DNA from: Capsicum annuum | Taxonomy: Eukaryota; Streptophyta; Magnoliopsida; Solanales; Solanaceae | Length of the DNA: 64,000 nucleotides | Direction: 5' to 3' | NCBI RefSeq assembly: GCF_002878395.1 | Contig: NC_061121.1 | Span: 136,248,669 to 136,312,668, forward strand | Shown: piece after piece, positions 24,288 through 36,569 of the stretch | How the letters are laid out: every line of letters begins with the position of its first letter | How positions within the stretch are numbered: position 1 is the stretch's first letter | The notes under the pieces: generated by a model | Databases searched by the model: none | What the model was told of the DNA's origin: nothing | Seen by the model: only the letters and a program-made list of their open reading frames with translations | Made by a program: the position numbers and the translations under genes

Positions 24288-24857
24288 TGATTTTGTCGGA
24301 CGACTAACCTTATGTCTTATAAGAAAGATAATGCTCCCACTCTCTACTAGATATTTGCTGATCAAAATAATTTGTAGACGTATTGGGACTACTAAAGGAT
24401 GGGGTTCTTCCATAAGAAAAATTTTGTGATAAACAAGGTGAATGAGGAGGAAGCATAGTTCTTTACCTAGATTTAGGAGTTTGGGTGGATATCTTTGTTT
24501 AAGACTTCTAGGGCATCGGTCCAACCATGCACTAGATAAATCTAAAATACTATTATGAATCCAATATGTACAAATTCCCATGGTGTTATCTACTGTCAAC
24601 ATGGTCTTGGGGGTGCTAGATACCCCTAATGTCTAGTATAAGCCCAAGCCTCGAGAGATGGATATATGGTGGCTGAAGGAAATCTTTATTGCAGAGGATA
24701 ACTAAGAGAGTTTACTGTACAGGTCCTAAGAGAATTAATAACATGTACTTTAGTGAGGACGCTAAGATATGGCTAAATTTGGTGACTTAGAGGATTCATC
24801 ATTTGGGTAACACCATAGATGTGATATGCCTTGGACCCTAGTGATGGCTTTTGCAAT
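24288..24857 (+). pseudogene. Transposon-associated ORF ('putative plant transposon protein'-like), first part
   Basis: A degenerate reading with many stops. The clearest part is near 24700-24857: GPKRINNMYFSEDAKIWLNL followed by an HHLGNTIDVI-type block. It continues after element K-L (39448) as VGAHIVSEWKNFYFGN and then FFIPSLVPKLC. The order 'WL..V..R..P...T.IS..RA' then 'VNVG..I..E' and 'FP.LI..LC' is what I recall from the plant transposon protein domain found in 3' ORFs of Athila/Tat-type elements. Element G carries a related stretch at 56447-57060. Assignment is by recalled pattern, not by search. Function in the element cycle is unknown to me. Confidence 0.5.
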
Positions 24858-27018
24858 TCTAATATCCCAAAAATTTCTAGCTAAGCTTCTAATCATTTGT
24901 AATATGTATATAGGTCCAAAAATGATTATTTTTAATCATATATAAGTGTCATTATCCTTTACCTAGTGTATAAAGTGCTCTAGATGTGAATATTTTCATA
25001 CGAAACACTTATTAAAGTTGAGTTGAGAACTATTACTATCAATTAAGTATAGGTATTTGATCCTACAAGGTTCAAATTTATTCATGTATTATTTATAGAA
25101 TATATTGAGTTTTAGAGCTCAATACCCACCAAATAAAATTTATTTGATTTCTCTTTCTAACGCATCTAATTTCACATTAATTTGATACTCGAGTGAAATG
25201 TTATGAGCATTTTTGCAAGAGAACCAGTGAGGGTCCACGATAAGAGTGTGGCACGCCCTGTGTGCTTTATGATAAGAGTGTCACACTATGTATGCTTCAT
25301 TGTAATAGGGTGTAATGCCATGTGTGCTCTATTATAAGGGATTTCCATAATCATAGTGGCAAAGATGCTAAAACTCACATTTTTTCTTTAGTTTTTTGAG
25401 GGCAAACTAGTCATTTATGTCTCACATGATCCTATGACTAATACTAATGTGTTTTCACTCATCCCATAACCCAAAAACATGATTCCTCCTCTCCTAAATT
25501 CTTAAGAATACCAAATAAGAATTCTTTCTCCAAAATTCAAGTTTCTCTCAAGAAAGTTCATCAAGTTCAGGTATAAGGATTTTGAACAAGGATATTCTTC
25601 CATTTTAGTGCCCATATGCTAAACTTCTTATTTTTAAAATTATGACATGATCATGTGATTTAAAGTTAATTAGCACAAGAATTTTCCTTTACTCATGTTT
25701 TTACTTATGTGATTGTTATTATGAGACAAATTTTAGTACTTTAACATGAAATCCCATGAGTTGAGGAATGTACATGATTTTTATCATAATTTATTTGGTT
25801 TACGAGTAAGAGCATGACAATTTATCATGATTCTCTCAGTTTACAAGAAGTTCAAACTTACTATTTTGATTTTAAAACTTATTATAGTATGATTAAGATT
25901 TTTGTAATATCTTATGATCTCGGATAAATTATGCACAAATTTATTTATAAGTTTTCTTTAAGCAAGATAAGTGTAGTTGGTTTTCATTTTATAAACCCAT
26001 ATGTTATTTTAAGGTGAATTTCATAAGTATGAGCATAAGAATCTATATTTTTGAAGTAGTATTTAGCATCAAGTGGGGAATGTGGTTTGAGCGCATCCTA
26101 TTTCCTAGAAACTATGTGCCACCATAGGTTTAAGGGACCTCACTAGAGAGTGTCTCCTTGCCCAAATGGGCTCAAATTAGCGATAACTCCAATTTAGTTT
26201 AGGTTCTATACTAATATCAAGGGTAGAACAACTCTTTTTAATATGATAAGATGTTGGACTCTATGCTAGCTCACATAGTTTATGTCGGTTAGAAGAATCT
26301 CACAAAGTAAAGAATATTTTAGAAATTAAGTGTCATGGATGACAAGATTTAATATGTTGATGCTAAATCAAATTATCAGATTATATTTACTATTCATGCT
26401 TTATGATATTTCAACTTTTTGTTTCTTTCATATTCATGGTGAGCCTATTTACACTTAGCATACATGTTTTATGATTATGATCAATATTATTTTACTTATT
26501 GCATTCACCCCCACATACTCAGTACATTCAAAAAGTACTGACCATATATATGTATGTATGGTTATATTATTTTATAATGTAGGTATCAGTTGTAGCCCAC
26601 AATATTATGATCTAATAGTTTGCAACTTCCAGCAAATAGGTAATGAGTTTTCTTTATCTGAGGACTCAAGTCAATTTAAAGAATTAGTAATTTATTTTAT
26701 TTTTTTATTCATTTGTATTGATTATGGATAGCTGGGGGTCATTTCCCGACTACTTATAGTTAGTATTAATAGAGGCTTCATTGACAATCTATCTTTATGT
26801 ATTCAACTTCATTTTCCTTTTGTATAACTAGTGTTTATGTTTTAAAATAGTAATATATTGAGAAAGTTCATCTAATAACATTTCTTTTGCTCATTAATTT
26901 TAGTATTATGTATTTTAATTTAATTGCTCATAAATTATGTCAGTATCATAGGTTAGCTTGGGATCACTTGTGGTTTTAAGAACTGTTTGCATCAAAGAGG
27001 TAGTCTCGGGGCATTACA
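24858..27018 (+). mobile_element. Element K-L: 5' LTR (K)
   Basis: Begins TCTAATATCCC, probably a mutated TGTAATATCCC, and ends gggcattaca. Three diverged tandem motifs of the kind CCACGATAAGAGTGTGGCACGC lie at 25228-25345, the U3 repeat block. Leader-type sequence (about 25480-25570) follows. The tail (26093-27018) matches LTR L. The ORF at 26471-26731 is inside the LTR tail and has no known motif. Confidence 0.75.
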
Positions 27019-27021
27019 AAC

Positions 27022-27034
27022 TTTGTATCAGAGC
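27022..27034 (+). other. Element K-L: primer-binding site
   Basis: tttgtatcagagc, one base off TTGGTATCAGAGC, 3 bases after the LTR end. Complementary to initiator Met-tRNA in related elements. Confidence 0.8.
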
Positions 27035-28295
27035 AAAGACTTCAAATATCCTAGGGTATCTATGAAGCCCTGTCTAGCAGAGTCTTATGAAATGGTATGG
27101 AGATGTTTAAACTTTTCTTTAAGAGGGTACAGGGCATTTAAGAAATATTTCCCTTCCTTCATACTCTAGATCATGCAGTAAAGTTTTCCTCTAAGAAACT
27201 TACATTAATTCATGTGTTAATAAAATATTCTCCAACTATGGTTCATCATTGAGATAATGAAAGTAGTAAATTCCAATTCCTCATGATATGATGCTCTCAG
27301 ATTTAACTATCAAAACTTTATAAATTACACAAAAGGATTAAGAGGAGCCATTCAATTTATTTTATTTCTAATTATTCAAAAGAATCCACTCATATTCATA
27401 CAAGTCACGCATTTAATCTAAGGTATGATATGCTCCCAGACCAATTCTAAAAATTCTATGATAGATTGATGCCAACTTTACAAATGTTAGTATAAAAGTG
27501 TACCATTTATAAAGTGGTTTAAACATTGGTAGGTTTCGACAATATCATATGAATAAAGTAGTGTATAGTGTATTTTGTGGTAGTAAGAAAGAGTAGTATG
27601 TCCATAAAAGAAGAATATGTTTGTACACTAAAGTTGGAAAAGAGGCATGGTTTAAGTTGATTATGGATTATTATAAATTTTAGTGGATTAATGTTCCCAT
27701 GATTCCTATTTAGTAGTTAAATGGTGGTATAATGTATGAGATGTGTAGTGACAAAAAAGGTAGGGATAGTAATAGGTTAAAATCATATAAATGGATGTAT
27801 GTATGATATTGAGTTGTGATTGTGGTGATATGTCTTTGGGTATTAACTAAGGTATAGTGAGTTTGGTCTATATTATCTGGGGAAAGCTAGAGAAGGATTT
27901 ATAGTTAGGGTGACTTAGAATATGCTTGAAATAGGATAGAATTTTCTAACAGTATCTTATTGTGTTAGAAAAGAATAGGTCATTAATATATTTGGTGGTT
28001 AATATTGAGAATCTAGGTTTCCCTTTGTGATTGTGAAAAGAAAATTGGTTGGTGCTTATAGAAGCATGAATATAATTTTTACGTATAGGTGGATAAGTTG
28101 TAGTAATGTGTGAAGGGAGGATATTCTAAAGGATTATAATAAGTTAGACCATAAGATTATGATCAACTATTGTTAAGGTTCTAGTGGACTTATGTTTCTT
28201 GATGTTTTTGTATATAGCTACCAAGCAAGAAAGCATGTGACGTTGTGGCGTTAATCATGTCTAGTTCTAGACACTAAGTTTGACCAATGGATGAT
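27035..28295 (+). other. Element K-L: interior without coding signal
   Basis: Begins with a gag-leader-like sequence but no capsid or knuckle motif follows. From about 27520 the strand is purine-rich with TAGTGTATAG-type phrases. The same texture returns at 38074-38508 beyond the M/D nest. I see no protein I can name, so K-L appears non-autonomous or gutted. Confidence 0.45.
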
Positions 28296-28562
28296 TGATG
28301 AGTTCTGAATTTACCTCTCATTGGCACTCACCATTCGTGCACACTACTATGATTTGAATGTATAACCGGGAAAAAATTGTGATTAAATGCACTAATTTCC
28401 ACATTTTGCAAGAATACAGGTTATGAGATGAAAAATGTAGATATGAGCTGAACAAGATCAAAAAGGAGAACAAAAGTTTAGATAGAAGACCTAGAGCATA
28501 AAATCAGCCTCAGTTACCGTGATCATAGTTTGTGGGCCATGAATGCGGCCAGTCAAGCCAGG
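28296..28562 (+). mobile_element. Athila/Tat-like LTR M, front part (split by D)
   Basis: Starts TGATGAGTTCTG and breaks at 28562, where element D begins. The last bases before D hold U3-like motifs (accgtgatcatag, gtgggcc), and after D (36580-36650) the same kind of motif continues (accgcgatcacgg, gtcatggtgg). This shows that D landed in the U3 repeat block. The remainder is 36570-37755. Confidence 0.6.
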
Positions 28563-30444
28563 TGTAACGTCTCGAATCAGGTGCCCAAAATGATACACGG
28601 TGTTCATGACCCCGAAGTTCCACAAGCTAATCCATGACTAATATCTGTAATTGAGCACTAAATAATATACTGTAAATATGTGGAATATAAGCTGTAAAGC
28701 CATAAGGTTCAAAACTGAACTAATACTGAATATAAAACAATGTCTATAATGGGGTATTATGATACCCAAAACTGAAACAAATTGTCTTAAAACATGCTGC
28801 GAAACTATCTGAAATTTGTGGAGTTGATAGGACATGTCCCTAACTAACTCCGAACTACTGCAATAATAAAGTAATAAAATATCCATGCTATCCACAAATG
28901 AGGAGGACTCACTGCTAGTCTGGCTGTTGAACATCTGATCTACTAAGGATGTTCGGGAGCTCGTGCTTCTAAACCTATGGTAAAAACACCATATCAAAAA
29001 TGTGTCAGTACGATTAAATGTACTAAGTAAGGTAGGCTGAATGCAAGAGTTGATATGCATGAACAATAATAACTGACTGATGACATGAACATGAATGTGT
29101 GAGAAATACATGCATGAATACATAAACTGAGACTCGGGTCGTTACAATACTGAATATTGATGTACTGACATTTGAGTTTACTATTACTGGGATACTGAAT
29201 AACTGATTCTATTAATGATATGAATTATGGAGTTTAAAGGTAACCGATATCTGAGGTACAAGTAACTGACAAAACTTGACACTCTTAAACACATGACCAA
29301 TATCAACAATTCATCATACAGTAAGTTGGGGATTTCATGAAGCACATGGTTATCATAATGTTGTACGTGGATAGGAATGCATATAATCATGTCAAAATTT
29401 CATACTCTAACATCATGAGCATTCCAAAAAACATCTACAATGCACATCAATAGCATGGGAGTCATTTGAACATAAGGGTAAAACATGTATTTATCATTTG
29501 GGTCACAATTAAGCTATAATGCATAATTTCTATTCTCTTAGGCATTTTATCAAAAACCTTACATTCATAACTTAAGGAATAGGCATAGGCGTTAAATTAA
29601 CACACCATAACTAACTAAGTTCATAGTTTTTGACTTGCATGCTAATAAAGTTTCATAAATCAAATAAAGATTTCAACTTGGGTATCATACAACAACAACA
29701 ACATGAACATAATCAATCCATATCATGAATATCAAAATTTATAGTTTAAAACTTAATTCTTGGGCTTCATGGATAAAAGGAATCCATGAATGAACACTAT
29801 GAATACCTTAGTTCTTGATAATACGAAGATTGACGAAGAGACTCTTGAATTTGAGTATTGAATTTTAATCCTTAATTGAAAGCCCTAACTTTTTCTTCAG
29901 AAAAAATTAAGGACACTATATTTTGGTGGAATTGGGGCAAAATCCCATGATTTATACTTATATAGCGGTGGGAAATTGACCTTTTTGCCCTTAAAAATAC
30001 GGATATTTAATGACTGAAACTAGGCATCAATGCTATTATCGATGTGGCACATCGATGGAATCGATACGATAGCCAAGGCATTGTTCCATCATCACATCGA
30101 GTCTTAGTAATTTGACCCTGGCAACCTACACCAATATCAACCAACGCATTTGGTGATGCAACGCGCTGAGATCGCGTTGGTCCACTATTTTGGGCTTCCG
30201 AACTTAGTCTAAACGAGTTATGAAAAATTCTAAACTTGTTAGAAAATACCTATTGACCTTCCTGGTCATGAATTAGCAAGAATATGAACCATTAAAGTAC
30301 ATTAAAGTCATGAAATGAGACTGTGAACTTTTGAAGGCTAAAATAAACTAATTCTGGAAAATTAGCTAGAACCTTCTAAGTATGGGACCCCCTTAACAAG
30401 TATAAATGGACTAAATTAAGCTAAAGATTTTATGGAATTTTACA
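28563..30444 (-). mobile_element. Element D: 3' LTR (1.88 kb)
   Basis: Plus strand TGTAACGTCT..to..ATTTTACA. It matches the 5' LTR (34131-36569) at both ends but lacks about 960 bases present there (34838-35805), while keeping about 430 bases (29713-30150) that the other copy lacks. A minus-strand TATATAAG box is at 29958-29965, next to a palindrome-rich block with ATCGATG motifs (30020-30110). The 161-codon minus-strand open frame at 28638-29123 is within this LTR. It is not preserved in the other LTR and has no known motif, so I do not call it a gene. Confidence 0.8.
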
Positions 30445-30460
30445 ATATATCCCCCTTGGA
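30445..30460 (-). other. Element D: polypurine tract
   Basis: The minus strand reads TCCAAGGGGGATATAT directly before the 3' LTR. This is the plus-strand primer position of LTR retrotransposons. A similar tract recurs at 30984-31003. Confidence 0.7.
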
Positions 30461-32799
30461 AACATTTTTCCTCAAAAGAGACTGACTGAGATAGGGGAAA
30501 TGATGAGCTGAAGTACATGCTGAACAAGAACAACTGAAACATGAGTACATTACTGATATCACTAATTTGCTAAGATTTGTTCTAAGCATGCATATCTGAT
30601 GCATGATTTCATGAATGATGAGTTGAATATATTATACTAAACATGCATATTTGATGTATGATTACATAACTAATCTGACATATGAATGCATGACTGAATA
30701 TACAATGGTAATTGATACCAAGTTTATCATGGAAATTGGGGAAGTTCAAGGTGGACTATTTCTTCAAACTGAAAATGCTAATGAGCCTAAAACACATGAA
30801 TGTAATTGAGTCTAGAACGTAATACATGAGCTGGATTTCATTATCTAAACTGAGTACCTTGAATACATGGCTTACGACTGAGATTAGCGTTTGAGGGTCA
30901 ACTCATGAGTACCCCTTACTCCAAACTAGATTCGCTACTAAAAGAGAGAGCGATATATTTATTTCATGATGGTTTGGGGAATTATAGTGTATCTCCCCCT
31001 TGGGGCACTACGTCCCTTGAAAAAATACTGGGCTGACTTCACTAAGCTATAAGGAAAACTGTGGCGATGTACAAGAAACCTACAAACTAAATTGTGACCA
31101 AATATCAAAGATATGAAACTAAGACATGATGCATGACCTAGACTAAACACGCAACTACTTGGTTAGTCCATATTAGAATGATCATATTCATGAGACTCTA
31201 GATAGTGCGACTGGATGGAAAGATGGAAATCATGCCGTCCAAACTTGTTCACCTTCCTGCTAAACTAAACTACTAGATCTGCAGACTAACTCATGCTAAT
31301 AACTTATACATAAATGGATCGTTTCTTTGACACTCTTTCTATAGAGTTCTAATGACTGTAGAGACAAAGTGAATCTTAGACTGGTCTGAGTAGGACATCT
31401 GAATGGGAGATTGCTACATGGCTGAGATTATTGTATTAGGAGACAAGGCCTCTAAAACATCATCTAAGATAAAGTGACTAAACCTTATGCACTGCAACTG
31501 AGACTACTGAAAAGTTTCACATGGTGTTGAGCACAAATGAATAAATATACTAACTGATTTGATTAGCTGAATAACAGATAGATGAATGCGGGGCATATAA
31601 GACTGAACTGTACTTAGTCTGAATAACTAGCCTGAGGTTGTAGAGTATTATGCATAAGAGGTAAAGATTGACTAAGTAACATGAGGTAACTGAGCATAAA
31701 TGAGTGAAAAATTGTATTACCTTAAGAACACAAGACCAAGCATCCAACATGATTCAGAAACATTCTATAAACTAAGGTAGTAAAATACCAATAATTGAAT
31801 AACTGGTGGCCATATGCTATGGTTAGGTAATCCTAAAAGTGAACTGAGTTTATGATCTAACTGGACTAGGACTGGGACTAATATTCTAACTAAGATGGTA
31901 ATTGAGAATGTAACCGTAACTAAGACTATAACTGGGACTGACTACTGGTTCCTGATAACCGAGGGTTAGACTGGTACTGAAGTACTGAATCTTGATGGCT
32001 AAAAAACTGATAACTAAAGACCATGGTTTCGTTTGACTATATAAGTCCTTTACTGAATATTGATTACTGAACTGACATTGTTAATGACGCCTACGGTATA
32101 GAACATTAACACTAAAAATTCACCGAGGGATCTAAATTGAGGGTATACGTGGTATAATCTAAGTTTGACTGAACAATAGGAGTGAAGTCAGGAATTGTGT
32201 ACGCTAAGCATACTGTAAAGTATGACATGAGTATATGAGTCATGAGTTGCATGACCTGATTTTGATGTTTCTAAACTCACAGAACATGATACGTAACACT
32301 GAGTAAGCCAAAACACCTTATACTAGGAAATCAAAACATATACTATTTTATGAAAAGCACGTGAATATAAGCTGGATGCATGGAATTATGATGTGAATCA
32401 TGCATAAGTATCAGGAGGGTTGAAGTGTAAAAATTTACACTGAGGTAGGAATGGGTCGGGAATAATCTTCCCTTATTTATTTTCTACATATACTGGCATT
32501 ACTACTAGAATCTGAAGGCCTAACTTTCTGAGATATCATAATCGGACAGTTTCCGTATACTCATCGAGATATGATCGTTATACCCACTAGGGTAGATACT
32601 GAGAAGGTTCTATTAATATTTGGTCTGACCTTAAAGTTGACTGCTATGAAAGAATTTATAAAAGGAAAAAAAGCTCCTGAATCTAAAGAAACATGAATAT
32701 ATAAATGAGGGATCTGGAACATACTAGTGGCTGCACCAGGAGGAATTTCCTAATCTTGTAGGGACTGTGCATAGAGTCTGTTTGGGTGTTTTCCACCAG
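30461..32799 (-). other. Element D: non-coding interior, ACTGA-rich
   Basis: About 2.3 kb where gag-pol relatives would have pol. No RT, RNase H or integrase motif is visible in any frame. The strand is full of ACTGA / CTGA words (for example around 31860-31990), so on the sense strand TCAGT recurs every few bases. The same texture is in the D LTR and in solo LTR E. A second copy of the purine-tract neighbourhood lies at about 30972-31035. Confidence 0.5.
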
Positions 32800-33909
32800 C
32801 GGTATTAGAAATGGTACCCTACTGATACAAGCGACCAGACTAAGTTAAAGGATGACCGTGCTGAGTTCGTGGTCTAGTTTTATGACACTCTTGAACCTCA
32901 TGACCTGACTCGCCACATCTAAAACACACATTGCTGTTGACTCTACACATACCCTTTTGATACTTACCCCATTCTTTGCAAAGTGGATGAGTGCAATTAA
33001 TGCTTGCACTATTCTGAGATTTGGAGCTTGGCGCCATATCTCTACAGTCATTTCTGAACTTTGGTGCTGGTGCACTAGTTGAAGATAGAACTAGGGTTGG
33101 AAACTTCTGTCCATGCTGAGAACAGCTACCACTCTGTGACCCTGGCTGAGAAAAACTTTAACTACCAGTTCTAGCTCTCTTATTTTCCCTCTCTTTCTTT
33201 TTAAGTTTCTGCTCCTCAATCTGTTGAGGATGGACCATAAGCCTAGATATTTCTATCTCCTTAATCAACATCGCAGTTTTGCACTTCTTAACAACTCTAC
33301 CTAATATCCCATATATAAACTTCCTCATCCTGGATCTATTATCTACTACTACATGGGAAGCCTACCTAGCTAACTGGGTGAACTTAAGGGAGTATTCTTT
33401 TACGCTCATACTACCTTATCAGAGATTGATGAACTCTAACACTTTGGCTTCTTTCTTATCTGGGAAAAAATCTATCTAAGAAGGCTATAGAAAACTCTTG
33501 CTATTCTATGGGCTCTATATCTGTACCCATGTCTACCTTCTACTGCTTAAACCATATATGGGATACATCGCGTAGCTGATAAGTGGCTATCTATGCACTC
33601 CCACTGGAACTTACTACCATGATTTTTGTGACTTTTTGAACCTGGTCGAGAATTCTTGTGGATCCTCTTTGGACTTAAAACTAAGAATAAGGAAGGATTC
33701 ATTTGGGTGAAGTCCCAAATCCTAAATATAGTAGAATTGGCCACTAGGTTAGCCAGAACAGCAGTTAGCCATTCATTCTGAGTGTTGGCTGAATTTTCTA
33801 GAGTAGTAAATATAGTCCTGAATTTTGTATGGGAAACATGTTCGTCCAGGGGATCTGCCTGAGTGAGCTGAGGTATTGACTGATTATCGATTTTTCTTTT
33901 GGAAGGCAT
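32800..33909 (-). pseudogene. gag: Element D: gag pseudogene with intact zinc knuckle
   Basis: Starts at ATG 33909 (MPSKRKIDNQS..), about 200 bases after the primer site. The first frame is open for 120 codons (33909-33547) and includes the matrix/capsid front. The capsid middle is shifted between frames. The nucleocapsid end is well kept: 33037-32840 is open and holds a first Cys cluster (CTHPLCKEWGKYQKGMC) and a canonical CCHC knuckle at 32885-32926 (CFRCGESGHEVQEC), all four ligands present. Double Cys clusters of this kind are usual in Tekay-like gag. The protein would package RNA and form particles; frameshifts prevent a full product. Confidence 0.78.
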
Positions 33910-34113
33910 ATTCTATAAGTGAGAGGAAGAAGGGGGTTAGACTGAGAAAATAGTTGGATAATATGCTCACTGGCACGACATGAATACTGAAAGAAGGGAA
34001 ATTGTTCCTAAAACATCTCATAGCCTCCTTCACATAAGTGTGGTGCACAAACCTATATATAAGACTCTATTAGATTCGTCTTTTTAGACTTTCTATGACA
34101 TTGTTGAATGATA

Positions 34114-34127
34114 GGCTCTGATACAAA
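34114..34127 (-). other. Element D: primer-binding site
   Basis: The minus strand reads TTTGTATCAGAGCC, one base from TTGGTATCAGAGCC, 3 bases inside the 5' LTR end. It fixes the orientation of D. Confidence 0.85.
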
Positions 34128-34130
34128 GTT

Positions 34131-36569
34131 TGTAACGCCCTGAATCTAGTACTCGGAAAATTACACAGTGCTCATGACCTCGAAGTCACCAAGCTAACCC
34201 ATCACTGATATCTATAACTGAGCACTAAATAATATACTGTAAATATGCAGAATATAATCTATAGAGGTTCAAAACTAAACTACTACTGAATACAAAACTA
34301 TGTCTGTATTAAGGTATAACAGTACCAAAAACTAAAATAAACTACCTGAAAACATGTTATAGTTTGAAAGCCTCTAAACTATCTGAAATCTATGGAGTTG
34401 ATGGGACATGTCCCCAACTAACTCTAAACTACTGAAATAATGAAGTAATAAAATAATCATGCTATTCTCGAATGATGAGGACTCACTACTAGTCTGGCTG
34501 CTGAATATCTGATCTACTATGGATGCTCGGGAGCTCATGCTTCTAAACTATGGTATAAAGCACCAAAGCGTAAATGCATCAGTACGATTGAATGTACTGG
34601 TATGCAAGGGAGGTAGGATGAATACAAGGGTTTATATGCATAAACAATAATAACTGACTGATGATAAAAATATAAATGCATGAAAAATATATGCATGAAT
34701 ACATATACTGGGACTGGGGTCATAAAAATATAGAATACTAATGTACTGACATCTGAGTTTAATAATACTGGGATACTAAATAACTAAGTCTATTAATGAT
34801 ATGAGTTATGGAGTTTACAGGTAACTGATATCTGAGGTTACTGGTACTATAATACAGATAACTGATAACTGAGTATATTGATACTGAAAAACTATCTTAG
34901 TTCTTTATTGTATTGGGTGACTGTATCTGATAGTCATGAATCAGAACAACTATCTGAGTTCTAGACTAAACTGGATGACTGTATCTAACAGTCCTAATTT
35001 TGATGAAACTAGCTAAGTTCCGTACTAAGCTGAGCAACTGTATCTGATAGTCCTGATATCTGTAAAACTAAATTGAGTTCTATTATTAAGACTAAAGCTG
35101 AAACTGAGACTGTGGAAGGTAATCATCTAACTGACATGCCCCAAATATAAACTAGTAGGGTACAACCTGTAACCCCAGTTGGAAAGGTGTTAATATAGTT
35201 CCACGGGTAAAGACAAGTTGTGGGTAAATCCTTCTAACAAGAAGCTCTTCCGTCAACCCTTGCTATAAAGAAAAACTCAAAGGAGATGTATAGTCACTAG
35301 ACTCGTAGGGTACATCTCGACATATGCTGGCTACATTCTTTTGGAATGCAAGGATTGCTTCTAAGGATCACACCCTCTACTGAATGACAGGTGAACCCTC
35401 ATCTTTGGGTTCACTCGGTGCTGAATCCTACTCCCACCTAAAAAAACACTGAACTAATTTAAATTAACTGAACTGTTATTGATTGTATTGTATAACTTGT
35501 TTGAACTGGGTTTACTAAATTTCATTGACTAACAAAATACTACTAAGATCTGATAACAGATTGGGATTGCTGAGATTATGAAGATTACAGAGATTACTGC
35601 TATTACTGAGATCACTGAGGTTACTGAGATTATTGAGGTTACTGAGTAAGACTAGAATGATACTGAATTCAATGAATTTTCCTGAGTCATGAGACTAACT
35701 AAATTATAATGATCATGGCTTGACTGAGAGTATCATCAAAACTGACACTGGTTCTAGGAACACAACTAAATTATCGGATACAAGTACCCCCAGGACTCAA
35801 TAGCATGAAACTGACAAGACTTGACACCTCTTGAACACATGACCAATATCAACAATTCATCATATAATAAGTTGGGGATTTCATGAAGCACATGGTTATC
35901 ATAATGTTGTACGTGGATAGGAATGCATATAATCATGTCAAAATTTCATACTCTAACATCATGAGCATTCCAACAAACATGTATAATGCATATCAATAGC
36001 ATGAGAGTCATTTGAATATAAGGGTAAAACATGTATTTATCGTTTTAGTCACAATTAAACTATAATGCATTATTTCTATTCACTTAGGCATTTTATCAAA
36101 CACCTTACATGCACCACTTAGGGAATAGGCATAATCATTAAATTAACACGTCATAATCAACTAAGTTCATTATTTTCGACTTCCATGCTAACATAGTTTC
36201 ATAAAACAAATAAAGACTCCAACTTGGGAATCGTACAACAACAACCACATGAACATAATATCAACCAACGCAATTAGCGATGAGGTACGCCAAGATTGCA
36301 TTGGTCCACTATTTTAAGCTTTCAAATATGGTCTAAACGAGTTTCAAAATATTTGAAACTTGTCCAAGAATACCTATTGACCTTCCTGGTCATTAATTAG
36401 CAAGAATACGTACCATTAAAGGACATTAAAGTCATGAAATAAGACTGCAAAATTTTGAAAGCTAAAATAAACTAAGTCTAGAAACTTAGCTAGAACCTTC
36501 TAAGTATGGGACCCCCGTTAACAAGCATAAATGGACTGAATTGAGCTTAGTATTTTTTGAGGTATTACA
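34131..36569 (-). mobile_element. Element D: 5' LTR (2.44 kb)
   Basis: Plus strand TGTAACGCCC..to..GTATTACA. It retains a 0.96-kb block (34838-35805) rich in ACTGA words and CTGATAGTC motifs that the 3' LTR has lost, and it lacks the TATA/palindrome block kept there. Putting both copies together implies an original LTR of about 2.85 kb. The block at 35120-35290 resembles the reverse complement of solo LTR E (10905-11100). Confidence 0.8.

Larger units (their letters stand above)
28563..36569 (-). mobile_element. Element D: complete LTR element with gag only
   Basis: 8007 bases between two LTRs (28563-30444 and 34131-36569) in direct orientation. The minus strand is the sense strand: primer site beside the right LTR, purine tract beside the left LTR. 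Flanks are ccagg and ctatg (3/5). The interior is 3.7 kb. It encodes a gag with an intact zinc knuckle, but no protease, RT, RNase H or integrase motif is visible. That makes D a non-autonomous element, or one that lost pol after insertion. It lies inside LTR M. Confidence 0.8.

Noticed and set aside
24261..24602. 113-codon minus-strand frame
   Set aside because: It is antisense to the transposon-associated ORF and has no motif of its own.
28638..29123. 161-codon minus-strand open frame, the longest in the window
   Set aside because: It lies wholly in the 3' LTR of D, is not kept in the other LTR (only a short piece at 34535-34723) and shows no known motif.
32845..33075. Second minus-strand frame overlapping the D zinc knuckle
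   Set aside because: It is the +1 shadow of the real nucleocapsid frame 33037-32840.
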